DNA of 64,000 nt from Colius striatus (GCF_028858725.1 NC_084773.1:4702350-4766349); one strand, 5' to 3'; shown: positions 11,302 to 23,017, counted from the first letter of the stretch. Translations and numbers: made by a program. The notes: generated by a model not told the origin, from the sequence alone.

Positions 11302-14300
11302 TCAGCCGGTCTGCTCGCTGGGGGATTCGGTAGTGGCGGCAGCGGCGGGGGCTTCCCCGTCCCCGTTACACGTGGTGGCGGGCGGCGTGCCGGGGGCCGG
11401 GGGCTGCAGGGCAGCGGGCGGTGTGCCGGGGGCCGCGGGGGCTGCGGGGGCCGCAGTGTCCGTGGCGGCCGTGGTGGCGGCAGTGGCAGCCGTGGTGGTG
11501 GCAGTGGCGGCCGTGGTGGTGGCAGTGGTGGCCGTGGCAGTGGCAGCCGTGGCAGTGGCAGTGGTGGCAGCGCTGGCAGCGGTGGTGGTGGCCGGGGCTG
11601 GGGCCGGGGCCGGGGCTGGGGCCGAGGCCGGGGCCGGGGCTGTCTCTGTCTGCTCGGGTGCCCGAAGGCGTTTCATGAGCGTAGTCACTCGCACGGCTTT
11701 CTGTGGGGAGAGGCGAGTGGCCATGGGGTGCAGGCAGTACTCTGCCCCTGGGCACTTTGTCGGGTGCCCCACCAGGGATGCCTGCCAGGGGCTGGCAGGG
11801 TCACAGGGGTTGGCAGCTCCTCCCTTCCCCCCACCCCGAGGCTGATAGCCCTGTGATGGGGAAACAGGCTTGGCTGAGATGGGAAACTGAGGCACCCTCA
11901 CCCACCTTCCACTTGGCCCGGGCGAAGTTCTTCTCGATCTGCGCACAGACACCATCCTTGATGTTCTTGTCAGAGGCAGCGTTGCCAGAAATCCTGGAAA
12001 GGCAGGGAGGGGTGAGCAGCCCCCTCCAGCTCCCCCGTAACCCCACCCACCACTGCTGTCCCTCACCACTCATGGGAGATGGCCTCCTCTGCCGTGATCC
12101 GCTGGTCCTGCTCCACCTCCATCAGGCGTGTCACCAGCTCCTTGGCTGAGGGTACAAGTAGGGGCAAGTCAGTGCTGGAGGGGGACAACGTGAGACCCCC
12201 ATGCCCACCTGCCCCGCAGCGTGGGACTCGCCTGCCTGTGAGATGTCATCCCAGTACGGTGGGTCAAACTCGTAGTCTCCAGCCAGGATTTTGCGGAAGA
12301 GGTTCTTGTCATGGTTCTCATAGTCGTCCTCATCTGCCTCCTCGTAGAAAGGGGGGTTCCCCGAGAGGCTGGGGGATGGGGTGGGGGGCTCAGCCCAGCC
12401 CCTGGCTCCCAGCCCCCTCCCAGCTTCCCCGACCCTTGCCCCAGACTCACAGGATGTACATGATGACACCAATGGCCCAGCAGTCCACCGGCCGCCCGTA
12501 CCGCTGCCGCCCCACCACCTCTGGAGCTGCGAGGGACAGGAGAATGGCCCTGCCCTGGGGTCCCCAACACCCTGGCCCCTTACCCTCAGGGTCATGGGAA
12601 TTGGGAGAGACCCATGGGAAGCACTCAGGATCAGCCCTGGGGTGATGGGGAGCACCTGTGATCAGCCCAGGGGTGATGGGGAGTATGAAGGACCCATGGA
12701 GAGCACCCAGGATGAGCTCCAAGGTGATGAGGAGCAAGAGGGATCCATGGAGAACACCCATGATCAGCCCCCAAGGTGATGGGGAGCGTATGAGACCCAT
12801 GGGGAGCACTCAGGATCAGCCCCGCGGTGATGGGGAGCACCCAGGATCAGCCCAGGGGTGATGGGGAGCATGAGGAACCCATGGGGAGTACCCAGGATCA
12901 GCCCAGGGGTGATGGGGAACAAGAAGGACCCTTGAGGAGCGTGCAGGATCCAGCCTGGGGTGTTGGAGAGTGGGAGAGACCCACTGGCAGCACCTGTGAC
13001 CATCAGGAGGGACCCAACAGAAATCCCCAGAACCAGTCCCTGGGCTTTTGGGGAGCATCAGGGACCTTCTGGGACCCCAGCAGTACCACCCACCCCTGCA
13101 CATCTGCCTGGAGGGCTGTTACCCACCCAGGTACTCGGGGGTGCCGCAGGGCTCCTTGATGAGCCCGTTCTCCAGCTTGGCCAGGTGGAAGTCGCTGATG
13201 ACGATCTTGGAGTTCTTCAGGCGGTTATAGTACACCAGGTTCTCCAGCTGCCGGTGCAGGGGCTGTGAGCGCCGGGACGGGGGGCACGCCAGCACCCAGG
13301 GGTGCTCACAGCCCCCCACCACCCACCTTGAGGTTCCTGTGGACGATCTTGAGTGAGTGCAGGTACGCGACAGCCTCCAGCACCTGCCGGATGACGTTGC
13401 TGGTGTCCTTCTCCGAGTAGTAACCCTGGTCCAGGATCCAGTCGAAGACCTCCCGGCCGGTGGCCCTGCGGAGACCAGGCTGCTGAGACCCACCACGGTG
13501 GGAGCACCCCCAAACAGATCCCTCCCCGCACCCTCCAAACCTACAGCTCCAGGAAGATGAAATACTCCTTGCGGGTGATGTAGACATCCACCAGCTGCAG
13601 GATGTTGGGGTGCTTCACCCTATAGAGAGATGGGGGAGGTGGATGGGGGTCTCTGCTTTTCCTGGTAGCACTAGAGCCCCTCCTCTTGCCCCAGCCCTCA
13701 CATTTTGAGGATGATGATCTCATTTTTAGCTGCCTTCCGCACTTTCCGCCCATCCCGCTTCAGAAACTTCTTGCAGGTGTACAGCTTCCCCGTCGTCTTC
13801 TCCTTGGCCCGGAAGATTTCACAGAACTCCTCCCTGGAAGTGCATCAGCAGCCGTCACCCCTCCCGGGGACCACCAAGCTCGGGGTGCTCAGGTTGTCCC
13901 CAGGCCCACAGCATCCCCCATCCCAGCGGCGAGAGGAGATGCCATGGGGGTGGAAGGAAGCTGCAGCTAAAAACCTCTCCGAAGCAGAGGGAGGAGAAAA
14001 ACAGAAGAGTAGTGAGAAAGAATAGGCACAGAATAAGCGAATTGATAGGGAAAGGCAAAAATCTGCTGATGAAAAAGTCCCCTCCTCACAGGCAGCAGCT
14101 GGGGCAGGTCCTGCTGTGCCGAGGCAGAGCAGCAGCATGCCCCGACATTACTGTTAGCGCTGCGGTCGGGAAGAAAGAAGGGAAGATGTGCTGGTTGCCG
14201 GGGGATGCTGCAAGATTTCTGTTCTATTATTAATGGTGCTCGAGCCCATCGGCCGGGCTGGAGCCATGGGGGAGCCCCTGAGGGTACTTGACACTGCTCT

Positions 14301-15086
14301 GGCAAAGCTTTTGGCTTTCCAACCCCCTAGCTGCACCAAAACCATTGTGACGGCTGCCCTGGGTGCAGGGAAGCCAGGACCCGTGGGCTTTGGACGAGCT
14401 GCTTGGAGGATGAAGCAAAGCTTTGAGAGCACCCAAAAAGATCCCTGCTGGCACCCAGTGTCACCCCGCCAGGCACGACCCATGGCCGCACAGTCCTGGT
14501 GTTTTGTTGGCTGACAGAAAACATTTTGGTGCTCATTTTGGCTCTTGAGTGGGTCTGAGGGCTTCATTTTGTGGAGCACTTCGTAACAGGTCCCCCCCTG
14601 CACGGCAACAGAAATCAGGGGGGAAGCAGCAGCGCTCTGCTCACCCCCAATGTCACCTGCCCTCTCCTCTGCCGGAGCAGAGCCCTCCCCTTCCCGCAGC
14701 GCTGGGGGCAGCCGGGGTCGTGGAATCTCTGCAGTCCCCACTGATCTTGCGGGGGGGGAGGGAGGGATGCAGGGCTGCAGCAGGGAAACCTTGGAGCTGG
14801 TGGTGAATACCCCCATGCACCCGCCAGAGAGAGGGGATTAACGAGGGGACAGCCACCTCGAAATATCCTCTGCCCCTCCCAGCCAGGGACCGGCACCCCA
14901 CGGGCAGCATCGTGCCATTCCTCAGCCCGAGGCACGCAGGCAGTTGGGGTCTCCCCGGGGCACCCCCGGAGCCGAGGAGGGACCAACTCACGTTTTGATG
15001 ACCTGGCCCAGGTCATATCTGTCGGTCACCTCTGACGGCTGGTTATAATCTTTCTTGTCTCCCAGCGTCACGCAGCCAAACGGCAT
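11302..15086 (-). CDS. CAMKV: CAMKV, CaM kinase-like vesicle-associated pseudokinase (complete)
   Basis: CAMKV is a brain-enriched, vesicle/synapse-associated calmodulin-binding pseudokinase (established). Ten coding exons: 15086-14992, 13833-13702, 13619-13545, 13465-13327, 13247-13127, 12526-12451, 12368-12232, 12145-12067, 11993-11906 and 11700-11302. They give 446 residues, compared with 501 in human. The start MPFGCVTLGDKKDYNQPSEV matches the family. Pseudokinase hallmarks are visible: no glycine-rich loop (LGQVIKTEEFCEIF), HRN at 143-145 in place of HRD, and DFH at 166-168 in place of DFG. The CaM-binding segment is about 295-330 (ARAKWKKAVRVTTLMKRLR). Residues 331-446 are an Ala/Thr/Pro-rich tail that differs from the mammalian TPATDGS repeats. 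The intron after exon 7 has a GC donor (12231-12230). A non-coding first exon is predicted, ending at 18135 and spliced to 15100. Confidence 0.95.
11425..11645. repeat. Coding simple repeats in CAMKV last exon
   Basis: Two repeat types lie in the last CAMKV exon. At about 11455-11590, GTGGTGGCAGTGGC-type units with trinucleotide phase encode runs of Ala and Thr. At about 11590-11641, the plus strand carries GGGGCC/GGGGCT hexanucleotide repeats encoding Pro-Ala dipeptides on the minus strand. The frame stays open because the unit lengths are multiples of three. Confidence 0.8.
12590..13000. repeat. 51-bp / 31-bp tandem array in CAMKV intron
   Basis: Nine imperfect units starting with GGTGATGGGGAGC lie between the CAMKV exons at 13247-13127 and 12526-12451. 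Most are 51 bp (containing GACCCATGG and CAGGATCAGCC). The units at 12641 and about 12825 are 31 bp and lack the same internal 20 bp, giving the order 51-31-51-51 repeated twice. Because 51 is divisible by three, open frames run through several phases; these are not genes. Confidence 0.85.
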
Positions 15087-18000
15087 CGCAGGGCCCGGTG
15101 CTGGCAGGGCAGGGAGAGGCGGTGAGGGGCCCGGTACCGTCAGCCTCCCCTGGAGCAGCGCCAGCGCCCCCCCGAGCCGCGCTAATTAACGCAAAACCTG
15201 ACGAAGCGCGGCGGCTGCTCGTGCTCCCCGGCTGGCGCCACGTGCCCGGCCCCACCGATGTGCGCCCATCCCCGTGGCGTCTGGCTGCTCTGCCTGCGCT
15301 CAAGCTGCTGGCGTGGCCAAAAGCCGGCTCCCCCGGCCCTCGTTTGCAGATCATTAATGATTCATTAAGTAGCCAGGGCAAGCGCAGAGGCCAGGGCACC
15401 CGCTGGGGAGGGAAGCGGAGGCACACGGACCTTTTGCATTTCTCAGCTTGGTTTTACCCCATGCAGATGTTTCTGTAGCCGAGCCTGCCCTGGGCAGGGC
15501 ACCGTCACACACGTGTGTGGTGAGTTTTGGCAGCCTCAGCTCCCCATCCCTTCCCAGCCCCACTGCAGCACTGGGTAGGTGGGCACTGCAGTTCGGCAGT
15601 GCCTGCCGGCAGCGGGCAGGACACCAGCCCCAGCATTCACCAGCTCCTCTGACATTTTGCCCCTTCCTTTCCTGCCAGGAACCCTTTGAAACCCTTCAGA
15701 AGCTTCCTCAGCAAAATATGGGGCCCATACATTGATTTTCTTCCCCTTTTCCATCCTGTTACTGGGAAGAAGTTTTAACTGACGCTATTTTCTGATGCCT
15801 CAGAAGCAGAGAGCGCTGCCCAGGCCCCCCACAGCCCTCTTGGACAGGCCTGAGCAGGACTGCGTGATGGGATGCTGGCACGGCACTGGCAGCACCCATC
15901 ACCTGCTGCTGAAGCTCCCAAAACAGCACGCTGGGACGTGCCGGCCGTGCCGTGCCGTGCTGGCTCTGTCTGGGGCCCCGCAGCGAGGGCCACGGGCAGG
16001 ATGGCAGCGCGGGATGCGGGAGCCCGCATCACGGGTACCCAAGCTCTGAGCCTGTTGCTATGGCAATGGGAGCTGGAGATGCAGAAAGCGGCACATCCTT
16101 CGGAGGGGGCAGGGACGGGCAGCACCCGGCAGCACCCGACCCACCTGCGGGTGTGTGGCCCCAGCCCCGCCGCACAGGCCCTGGGAGGAAGGTGGCCCTT
16201 CCTCACACAGCACCCAAGGCATGCACCTAAGCCCTCCCTGGGGTGATTGACCCTAAATCTGGTGAGACATGGGTGCAGCGAGCCAGGGAGCAGGGGGATG
16301 CTCCTTCCTGCCTCTGTCCCTCAAGGTTGATCTGCCTGAGCAATGCCCACAGGATGGGTGCTCTCAGCTCACACAACACCCAGGCACCTTCCTGCCAGGA
16401 AAACCCTTACTGGGCAAGAGCACCCATTGCCATCCCACTCAGGGTGCACCCACGCTCCAAAGAGAAAGACAGCACCCACGGAACACCCTTCCCCACACCA
16501 TAGACAGGGTGAAGCTTTCCAGTCCAAACTCAGCTCATCCCAGCCTGCCCTGCCTGGCACCTCTGTGTCTCCATGCCATGCGATGCTGGCTCTGCCGTGA
16601 CACTGTGCCTGGCCAAGGGGGACAAGGGCTGTCCTGGCAGGTGCTGGCACGGTGGCAGGCTCGGTGCTGTGGGCTGGCAGGGGCAGGGCTGGCCTGCGGG
16701 CAGGTGGGAAGGCTGCCAGCACCAGCGGCATGATGCCAGGATTAGCTGGGAAGGGGACCCGGGTGGGATGATATATCGGGATTTTATTGCTGTCTCTGCA
16801 AGCACTCAGCTAATCTGTGCTCATAAAATTAGTTCCCGTTGGTTTAGTGGGGACTCATCCTGCTGGGGCTGAGCACTGGCAACTTCCCCTGCCCTGGGCT
16901 GGCTTAGGGGGAGCTCAGTGCACCCAGGATACTCCACAAAGGAGGCTGGCACCCAACCTCATATCGGGGCCAGCACCTGCGCCCCACAGGTAAGAGCCTC
17001 CTCCCCTGCAGCAGGCATACCCAGGCAAGGGGTGGGTGAAAGGATGAGGGTTTCCTCCCCGGGGTGCCAGGGGGGAGGCTGGGTGTTGCGTTGGCACCCA
17101 CATGCAGCCAGCCCCCCTCCCCCCTTCCCCAAAATGCATTTAATTTGGAAGCAGAAGCAACAGCGGGTGTAAGACAATAGCAGGGAAGTGGGTGGCCGGG
17201 TGCAGACGGCAGGGAGGGATGACGCAGCCATGCAGCCCTCGGCAGCAGCCCCCCCAGCCCCCCGAGCCCCGGCTCTGCCCCACGGTGTGGGGAGCCACTG
17301 GCCAGTGCTCTGCCTGCGGCTCTGCTTCCACCTGCAGTCACCCTGGACGTGTCCGTGCGGGGGTCCCCACTCACAGCCCGTCCTCCCCACCCAGCTCGGG
17401 AGAAAGATGTACCGGGGAGCGGCACAAACGCAGCCGGGCCGAGTGGGACCGAAATATTGCCGGTGCGGGCGGCAAGCAGGCAGCGGGGAGGCGGAGGGGC
17501 TGCGCCAGCCCCGTGCTGCCTGCAGGAGCTCGCAGGCTGGGGCAGAGGAAGGGCTGGGAGAGCCCCTCCAGCGCCTGGGAGGTGTGGGGGTGCAGCCCGG
17601 GCTGGGCACCGCAGGGAAGGTCTCGGCCGGGACCGGCTCGGAGAGATGCGGCAGCGGGAAGAGCGCAGGCTGCGGGAGAGGGAGGCAGGGGGCCCGGGAG
17701 GGGATGCTCGGCGGCGGGGGCGCGGGGAGAGGATCCCGGCAGCAACCCCCTCGTCACGGGGCCGGCCCGGCGGGGGCGGCTCCGGGGTAGCAGCGGCTCC
17801 GGGGTAGCAGCGGCTCCGGGAGGCGTGGGGAGAGCCGGGCTCCTGTACCTCCGGCATCCGTCGGGGCTCGGATTCAGCGGGACGCGGAGGGGTCGGCGGG
17901 GGCGGGGCGGCAGCGGGCGGCCGGCGGGGCGCACACGCACCCGGGCACGGACCGGCACGGCCCCGATGGGGTGTCCCGGACCACCGGCGACCGGAGTCAG

Positions 18001-18135
18001 GAGGGAGGGCAGTGAGGGTCAGTCCCAGGCCAAAAAGTGCCAAACCCCAGTAACGTCCCCATCCCTTGCCCGGCCCCCCTCGCCCACGGGCCGGCGGGCT
18101 GTGCTGGGCTCGGGGCTGTCCCGGCGCGGCTCACC
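14992..18135 (-). other. CAMKV: CAMKV intron 1 and leader junction
   Basis: A CCCTGCCCTGCCAG acceptor at about 15101 leads into the leader preceding the ATG, and a CAG|GTGAGC donor on the minus strand at 18135 would end a non-coding exon 1. Between them lie about 3 kb of GC-rich DNA with no coding signal. AT-rich islands occur at 15351-15369 (TCATTAATGATTCATTAAG) and 16769-16848, and there is an X-box-like site at 16054. I see no transposon here. Confidence 0.5.
16054..16067. promoter_or_regulatory. RFX X-box-like site in CAMKV intron 1
   Basis: GTTGCTATGGCAAT differs from the ideal RFX half-site pair GTTGCYATGGCAAC only in the last base. RFX factors bind such inverted repeats in neuronal and ciliary genes (established). 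Function here is inferred. Confidence 0.35.
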
Positions 18136-18221
18136 TGCTGCCTCTCCGACCGCAACGGGGCCGCGGCCGGGGCCGCCGCTCGGGGGGGCGCGCGCCTCTC
18201 CCTCCCTCCCGCCCGCGCGGG

Positions 18222-18330
18222 GCCGAGCCGAGCCGAGCCGGGCTGAGCTGAGCGGAGCGGCGCGGAGCTGAGCTGAGCTGAGCTGAGCTGAGCCGAGCCG
18301 AGCCGAGCCGAGCCGAGCTGAGTCGAGCCG
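18222..18330. repeat. GAGCY pentanucleotide repeat in CAMKV leader/promoter
   Basis: About 20 near-perfect GAGCC/GAGCT pentamers in alternating blocks (GAGCC, then GAGCT, then GAGCC) inside the predicted non-coding exon 1 or core promoter of CAMKV. On the transcribed strand they read GGCTC/AGCTC. Confidence 0.9.
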
Positions 18331-18339
18331 TCGGTCCGT

Positions 18340-18500
18340 CGCGGCGCGGCCCCGCGCGCCCGGCGCGGCAAGTTGGGGAGGCGGGACCGCGGGGCCCCGC
18401 CCCCCGCGTGCCCGCCCCGCCCCGCCCCTGACGTCACCGTCCGACTTCGCGCCCCGCCCGTCGAGGCACCCGCGGGGACGGGTCACGCGTGGCGCGCCGC
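18340..18500 (-). promoter_or_regulatory. CAMKV: CAMKV CpG-island promoter with CRE
   Basis: A CpG-dense segment with several CCGCCCC (GC-box) sites and a perfect palindromic CRE, TGACGTCA, at 18429-18436. CREB-type control fits a neuronal, activity-linked gene (inference). The island extends left through about 17400. Confidence 0.6.
18429..18436. promoter_or_regulatory. Full-length CRE (TGACGTCA)
   Basis: A perfect 8-bp palindromic cAMP response element about 100 bases upstream of the predicted CAMKV leader repeat, flanked by GC boxes. Full CREs within 200 bp of a CpG-island start are typically CREB/ATF-occupied (established). Confidence 0.55.
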
Positions 18501-21500
18501 GCCCGGGGCCTCGAGTGCACAGCAGCACCCGCGAGCCCCCGCGCCCTTCTCCCTTGTAGATGGCCCCTGAGCCCGGCCCTGCTGCCCTTCCACAGGCACC
18601 TCGCCCCGGGTCTGGATGCCCAAAGCAAGTTTGCACTCCACGGGTCTCACCCCACTGAGCCCTGGGCACTGGGGCAGCCCTGGTGTCACAGCTGGCTTTG
18701 CCGAGGTGATGGAGACTGAGACGAGATACAGGGCGAGGGAGTGAGCTGGGGTCCCCTGGGCTGTGCCGTGGCCACCAGCCCTGAATGGGATGGGACAGGA
18801 GGAGATGGGATAGGTGGGATGGGTGCGAAGGGATGGGACGGGTGGAATGGGTGGGATGGCAGCACGTTATTATCAGTGCTGAGTGTGGTCTCAGTGTCAC
18901 AGGTGACTGTCCCCTAAGAGCACTAAAAGGCATGGGTGGACACACTGTCCTGCCTCCCCACTGCCATCCTGTGGGAATCAGGCATCTTCCCTCATCCTCC
19001 TTACCCAGCTGTGGGCCCAAAGGCCCCACTCGCTCCCCTACATGCAGAGATTGGCTGTGCCCCACAGCCCAGCCAAGGGGCAAGAAATCCCCGCAGTGAT
19101 ACCTTTAACTCTGCCCACAGCCGGGGCACAGTGCTCATCCCAGGGCGGACGGCCTGATCCTGGGGGTGCAGCAGGGTGCCAGCCCCTTCCCCCAGTCCCT
19201 GGAGCCCCTCACCCAGTGCAGCCGTGTGTGCAGGACTCCCGAACGGCTGCGTGCTGTGTGCTGGCATTTGCAGCCCATATGGTGCCACTTCCGAGCTGCA
19301 CCCCCTCACCTCCCACCCCTGCACATGCCAAACCTCAGCTCCCCAAAACCACTCATCCTGTGCCGCTCTGAGCTGCTGCAGGGATGTGACCCTCTCCCAG
19401 GACTCACAGCCCTTCAAGCCCCAGCTGGGCAGGCCCATGGATGGGGAACACCAGGGCCCTGTCCCCAAAGCCAGCATCTCCCCACTGTGCACAGGGACAC
19501 CAGCCAGCACCCCAAGGCAGAGGCAGCCCGGGGCACCTCCTGCCCCTGTCCCCTGCACAGCACGGAGCCCCAGGAGCCCCGGGCCTGTCGCCACCCATGC
19601 TGGGTAATTAACGGTGCGTGAGAGCAAGGGAATTAGCAAGGCACTGTAGTTTGAGCTTCTAATCAAGAGTTTAATCACACTGGCTGGCAGCAGTGCGATG
19701 CAGTTATTAATCTCTGCACCTCGTGGGAACCTGGAGTGTAACTCGGAATTACCCAGCAGGCACCCAGCGCAGCTCAGGGCTGCCACGCAATGACTTGTGG
19801 CACGAGGGCCAGGCCACCACTCCTCCAGTGTCCCTGGGCTGGGCTCGCACCCATCACCTCCTGGCACCAGCCTCCTGCCCAGGCACAACTGCCTTGGCAT
19901 TGTGTCCCTGCTCTTGGCCCCAGCTCTGCTTCAGATCTGCTCTGTTTTGAGGTGATGAGCTTTGCTGAGCCCAGTGACATTTGCCATGGCTGTGCCCTGC
20001 CCCCCTGGCCTGCTCACCCCTCCACCCCATTCATCCACCTCTCTGTGCACCCACCACTGCCCAGAACTGGGTAGGGGGTGACATGGCCACTCTGGGGTCA
20101 CATTTCCTGCAGGACCCCTGGAGTGAGTGAGCCTGGGCTGCCTGAGCTGGGGCTGCCAGGGCTGGGGGCGCCTGGCTGTACCCCTCTGTCTCAGGTAGGG
20201 GAACATGTGGTGGGGGTGTGTGAGCTCCTCCCGGCGCGGCAGTCCGGTGCTGGGGAGCTCAGTGGGGTGCAGCGGGGGGGGGATGGGGGGTGCAGCGTGT
20301 CCGTGACTCAAGGGCCACGTGGCAGCGCATCCCTGCGTGCTCACCATCGCCATGGCAACCGCCAGGCAATCAGCGATAATTGCGCGCGTCGGCCCGGCAA
20401 CGGGGCCAAATAAACCCCATCCCTCCTTTTGGGGGGCTGGCGCGGGGGGGAGAGGAAAAAAAAAAAACAAAGGGGCGCAGACGTCGATCGCCACCTCTGT
20501 CCCTTTTTTGGGGTGAGCAGCCGCGGGGGTGCGCGGCGGCAGGGCTGCCCCCTCCAGAGGCGTCCCGCGGCACCCCAGCGCTTCGGAAGGAGCTGCGGGA
20601 GGGAGCCAGCGAGCCGCCGAGCCCCGGCACTGCTGGCCATGCAGCGGCGGGGCCGGCCTGGCGACGGGCCCCCGGCTCGCTGGCCAAGCGCAGGGGGAAG
20701 CCGAGCAGCAGCGTGGTGCCCCCGCCAGCAGCAGGCAGGTGGGTGGTGGACAGGGAGGTGCCCACTGTGGTACAGGCTGTGTGGTCCCCCCGCTCCAGCA
20801 GAGCCCCAGCAGCCCCGGGGCAGCAGCAGCCAGCAGCACCTCAGGGCAGCCCAACAGCCCCTGGGGCAGCCCCGAGGCTCTGGACAGGGTGAGGGGCAGC
20901 GTGAGGGGCAGGGCCTCCCCAGCCCCAGCTCCCCACAGGGTGCAGCAGCGGGTCTGCTTCAAGCATCACAGTGGGTTGGTGCCCAGGTTGCCCCCAAGGG
21001 ACCTCAGCAGCTGACCCAGGTAGAAGGTGAGGATGTCCCCAGCTACTTCCAGGCAGAAGGTGACATGGGCCAGTGTGTAGCCCTCACATCCCTGCCACGG
21101 AGGAGGTGCCAGCACCAGAGCCCATCACACCAGCAGTGCAGTTGTGGGGAGTGGGGCACCAATGTGGCTGGCACCCTGAAGCCCTCAAAGAGCATCTTGG
21201 CTTCCTTCTCCAGGCTGGTGATGGGACTCAATCACCACAGTGACTACCTGCTTTGCAGTGGTGACACCACCTGTGGCAGTGGGGTTTGGTGCCCCTTTCC
21301 CCTTAGAAGACTTTTGGGGATTGCTGAGTCTCTCTGGGCAGCGCCTGCAGCCACAGGGACCAGGGCACAAGGAGGCTGCACAGAGCGAGGAGTTTTAAGT
21401 GCAAATCGAGTGGGACTTCTCACTGGGAGAGAATTGGCCCCCAGGAAGAGGACAGGGACTGGGGCCAGGACTGGGACTAGGACATGGCTGGCACAGGTCC

Positions 21501-22404
21501 TGACTGGGTGCTGAGATGGGGTGAGCTGAGAGGGGCAGAAAAAAAGGAGAAAAATATGTGCTTTGCAGGCTGTAAGGCTTCAGAGTAAAGAAAAGCTCCC
21601 TGGGGGCCAGCAGAGCTGCTTGGGGGCCATCAAAAATCTCTGTGGACCACCAATACTCTCAAGGGGCCCAGCAGAGCTCCCCAGGGGCCAGCAGAGCTGC
21701 AGACGGGTGCGGGGGTGCCCCAGGCAGCGCGGGTACCCCCAGGTACAGGTTGGGGGGATGGAGGGACAGGGCTGTCTGCCGGGGCTGGGCACACGGCCCG
21801 CCTTGGTGTGGGCAGCAGGGCCAGGGTGCAGGCAGCCCCCCTCCCCCTGCTCACAGCCATCCTTAGCAAAACTTGTTGGTTTCTAAAAATGGCGCCTTGG
21901 TGCCGCGGCAGCCGCTCTTCACACCCGCTCCCCACCGCACCGGCAGCCGCTAAAAACAGCTCCGAGCTGCCGCTGCCTCCCGCCGCCTCGCGCCGGAGAC
22001 CACCAGACGCTGAGCTGGCACAACTCTGCCATGGCCGAGCCAGCCCCCGGCCCTGACGGCCCGGTGGGTCACGGCAGAGGTAACCCTTACTCTCCACACC
22101 TCATCTTTGCACCCACTTTGCCGTGAGAGCCCCAAACCGCCGCCGGCACGAGGTGCCGTTGCAATAGCTGTGGTGAAGGCCATGGCAGTGGGTCGCCGCA
22201 GCAGGACTGTGCCCGGCTTTGCCTGTGTTTCTGCAGCCCCGTGCCCGGCCACTCATGTTTTATAGATGGCTCTGATTTTAATAATTAATCCCTGCTAACG
22301 ACAGCACTTTCCCCAAATAAAACATTGAAAGTGCTGTGTGTGCAAGGCGCGCTGTCGGGGCGGGACGCCGGCTCCTCTGCCGCAGCCGTGGCGGGTGGGC
22401 ATGG

Positions 22405-22452
22405 CGCGGCATGGCACGGCACAGCGTGGCACAGCCATGGCACGGCATGGCC
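22405..22452. repeat. GGCATGGCAC-type low-complexity tract
   Basis: Degenerate 10-mer units (GGCATGGCRC, GGCACAGCRT, GGCACGGCAT) in GC-rich intergenic DNA. No coding meaning. Confidence 0.6.
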
Positions 22453-23017
22453 ACACGTGCCTGCAGGTCAGACAGCTTCACTGACCAAGCCCAGCCATGC
22501 AACACCTTCGGGTGCCTCTTCCCCAGTGCCCACCTTTGAGTGCCCACTATGCCCAGGCAGCATGGGGCACGCCTCAGCTGGGACAGGGGTGCTGGGTGCT
22601 GTGCGAGGTGCCACCCTGTGACGTGCCCCTGTGTGCCCCCACTGCTGTGGCAGTGTTGCAGTGCCAGCACTCATCCCAGCTGGCAGGGGTGGGCAGGGCT
22701 GGGCAGGGGTGGGCACTTGTTAGCCCATGGCATTAAAGGCTGGGCACTCGCTCCTCACCTCCTGCAGCGTAATTAGGGCAGGAGAAATGCGTATTAGCAT
22801 GAAATCTGTCATCTCCGCCAGCACATTCTGGGGGGGGAGCAGCCTAAAGCAAGGGCCCTCCTCACACACGTCACCAAAACCACAGGAGCCTGTCAGCCAA
22901 CAAGCAGCTCCCTGTGCCATCTCACCACAGGGCAGCGACAGCCTGGCACCCATCCGCACCCAGCAGCAGCCCTGGGTACCCACTCTGCCCTGAGCTGAGG
23001 AGAGCAACACTCAGGGT

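Noticed and set aside
10813-11856. 347-codon plus-strand frame, Gly/Arg/Ser-rich
   Set aside because: It is the antisense shadow of the CAMKV last exon and its simple repeats in GC-rich DNA, where stops are rare.
12631-13103. Open frames of 60-120 codons on both strands in the CAMKV intron
   Set aside because: They are produced by the 51-bp array, whose period is a multiple of three.
16904-18043. 379-codon minus-strand frame upstream of the CAMKV start exon
   Set aside because: It has the low-complexity Pro/Arg/Ser composition of a CpG island and sits in the predicted CAMKV intron 1. No family is recognised.
20429-21514. 361-codon plus-strand frame in the CAMKV-MST1R interval
   Set aside because: It has Gly/Arg/Ser-biased composition, no domain, no splice context, and competing frames of similar length on both strands.
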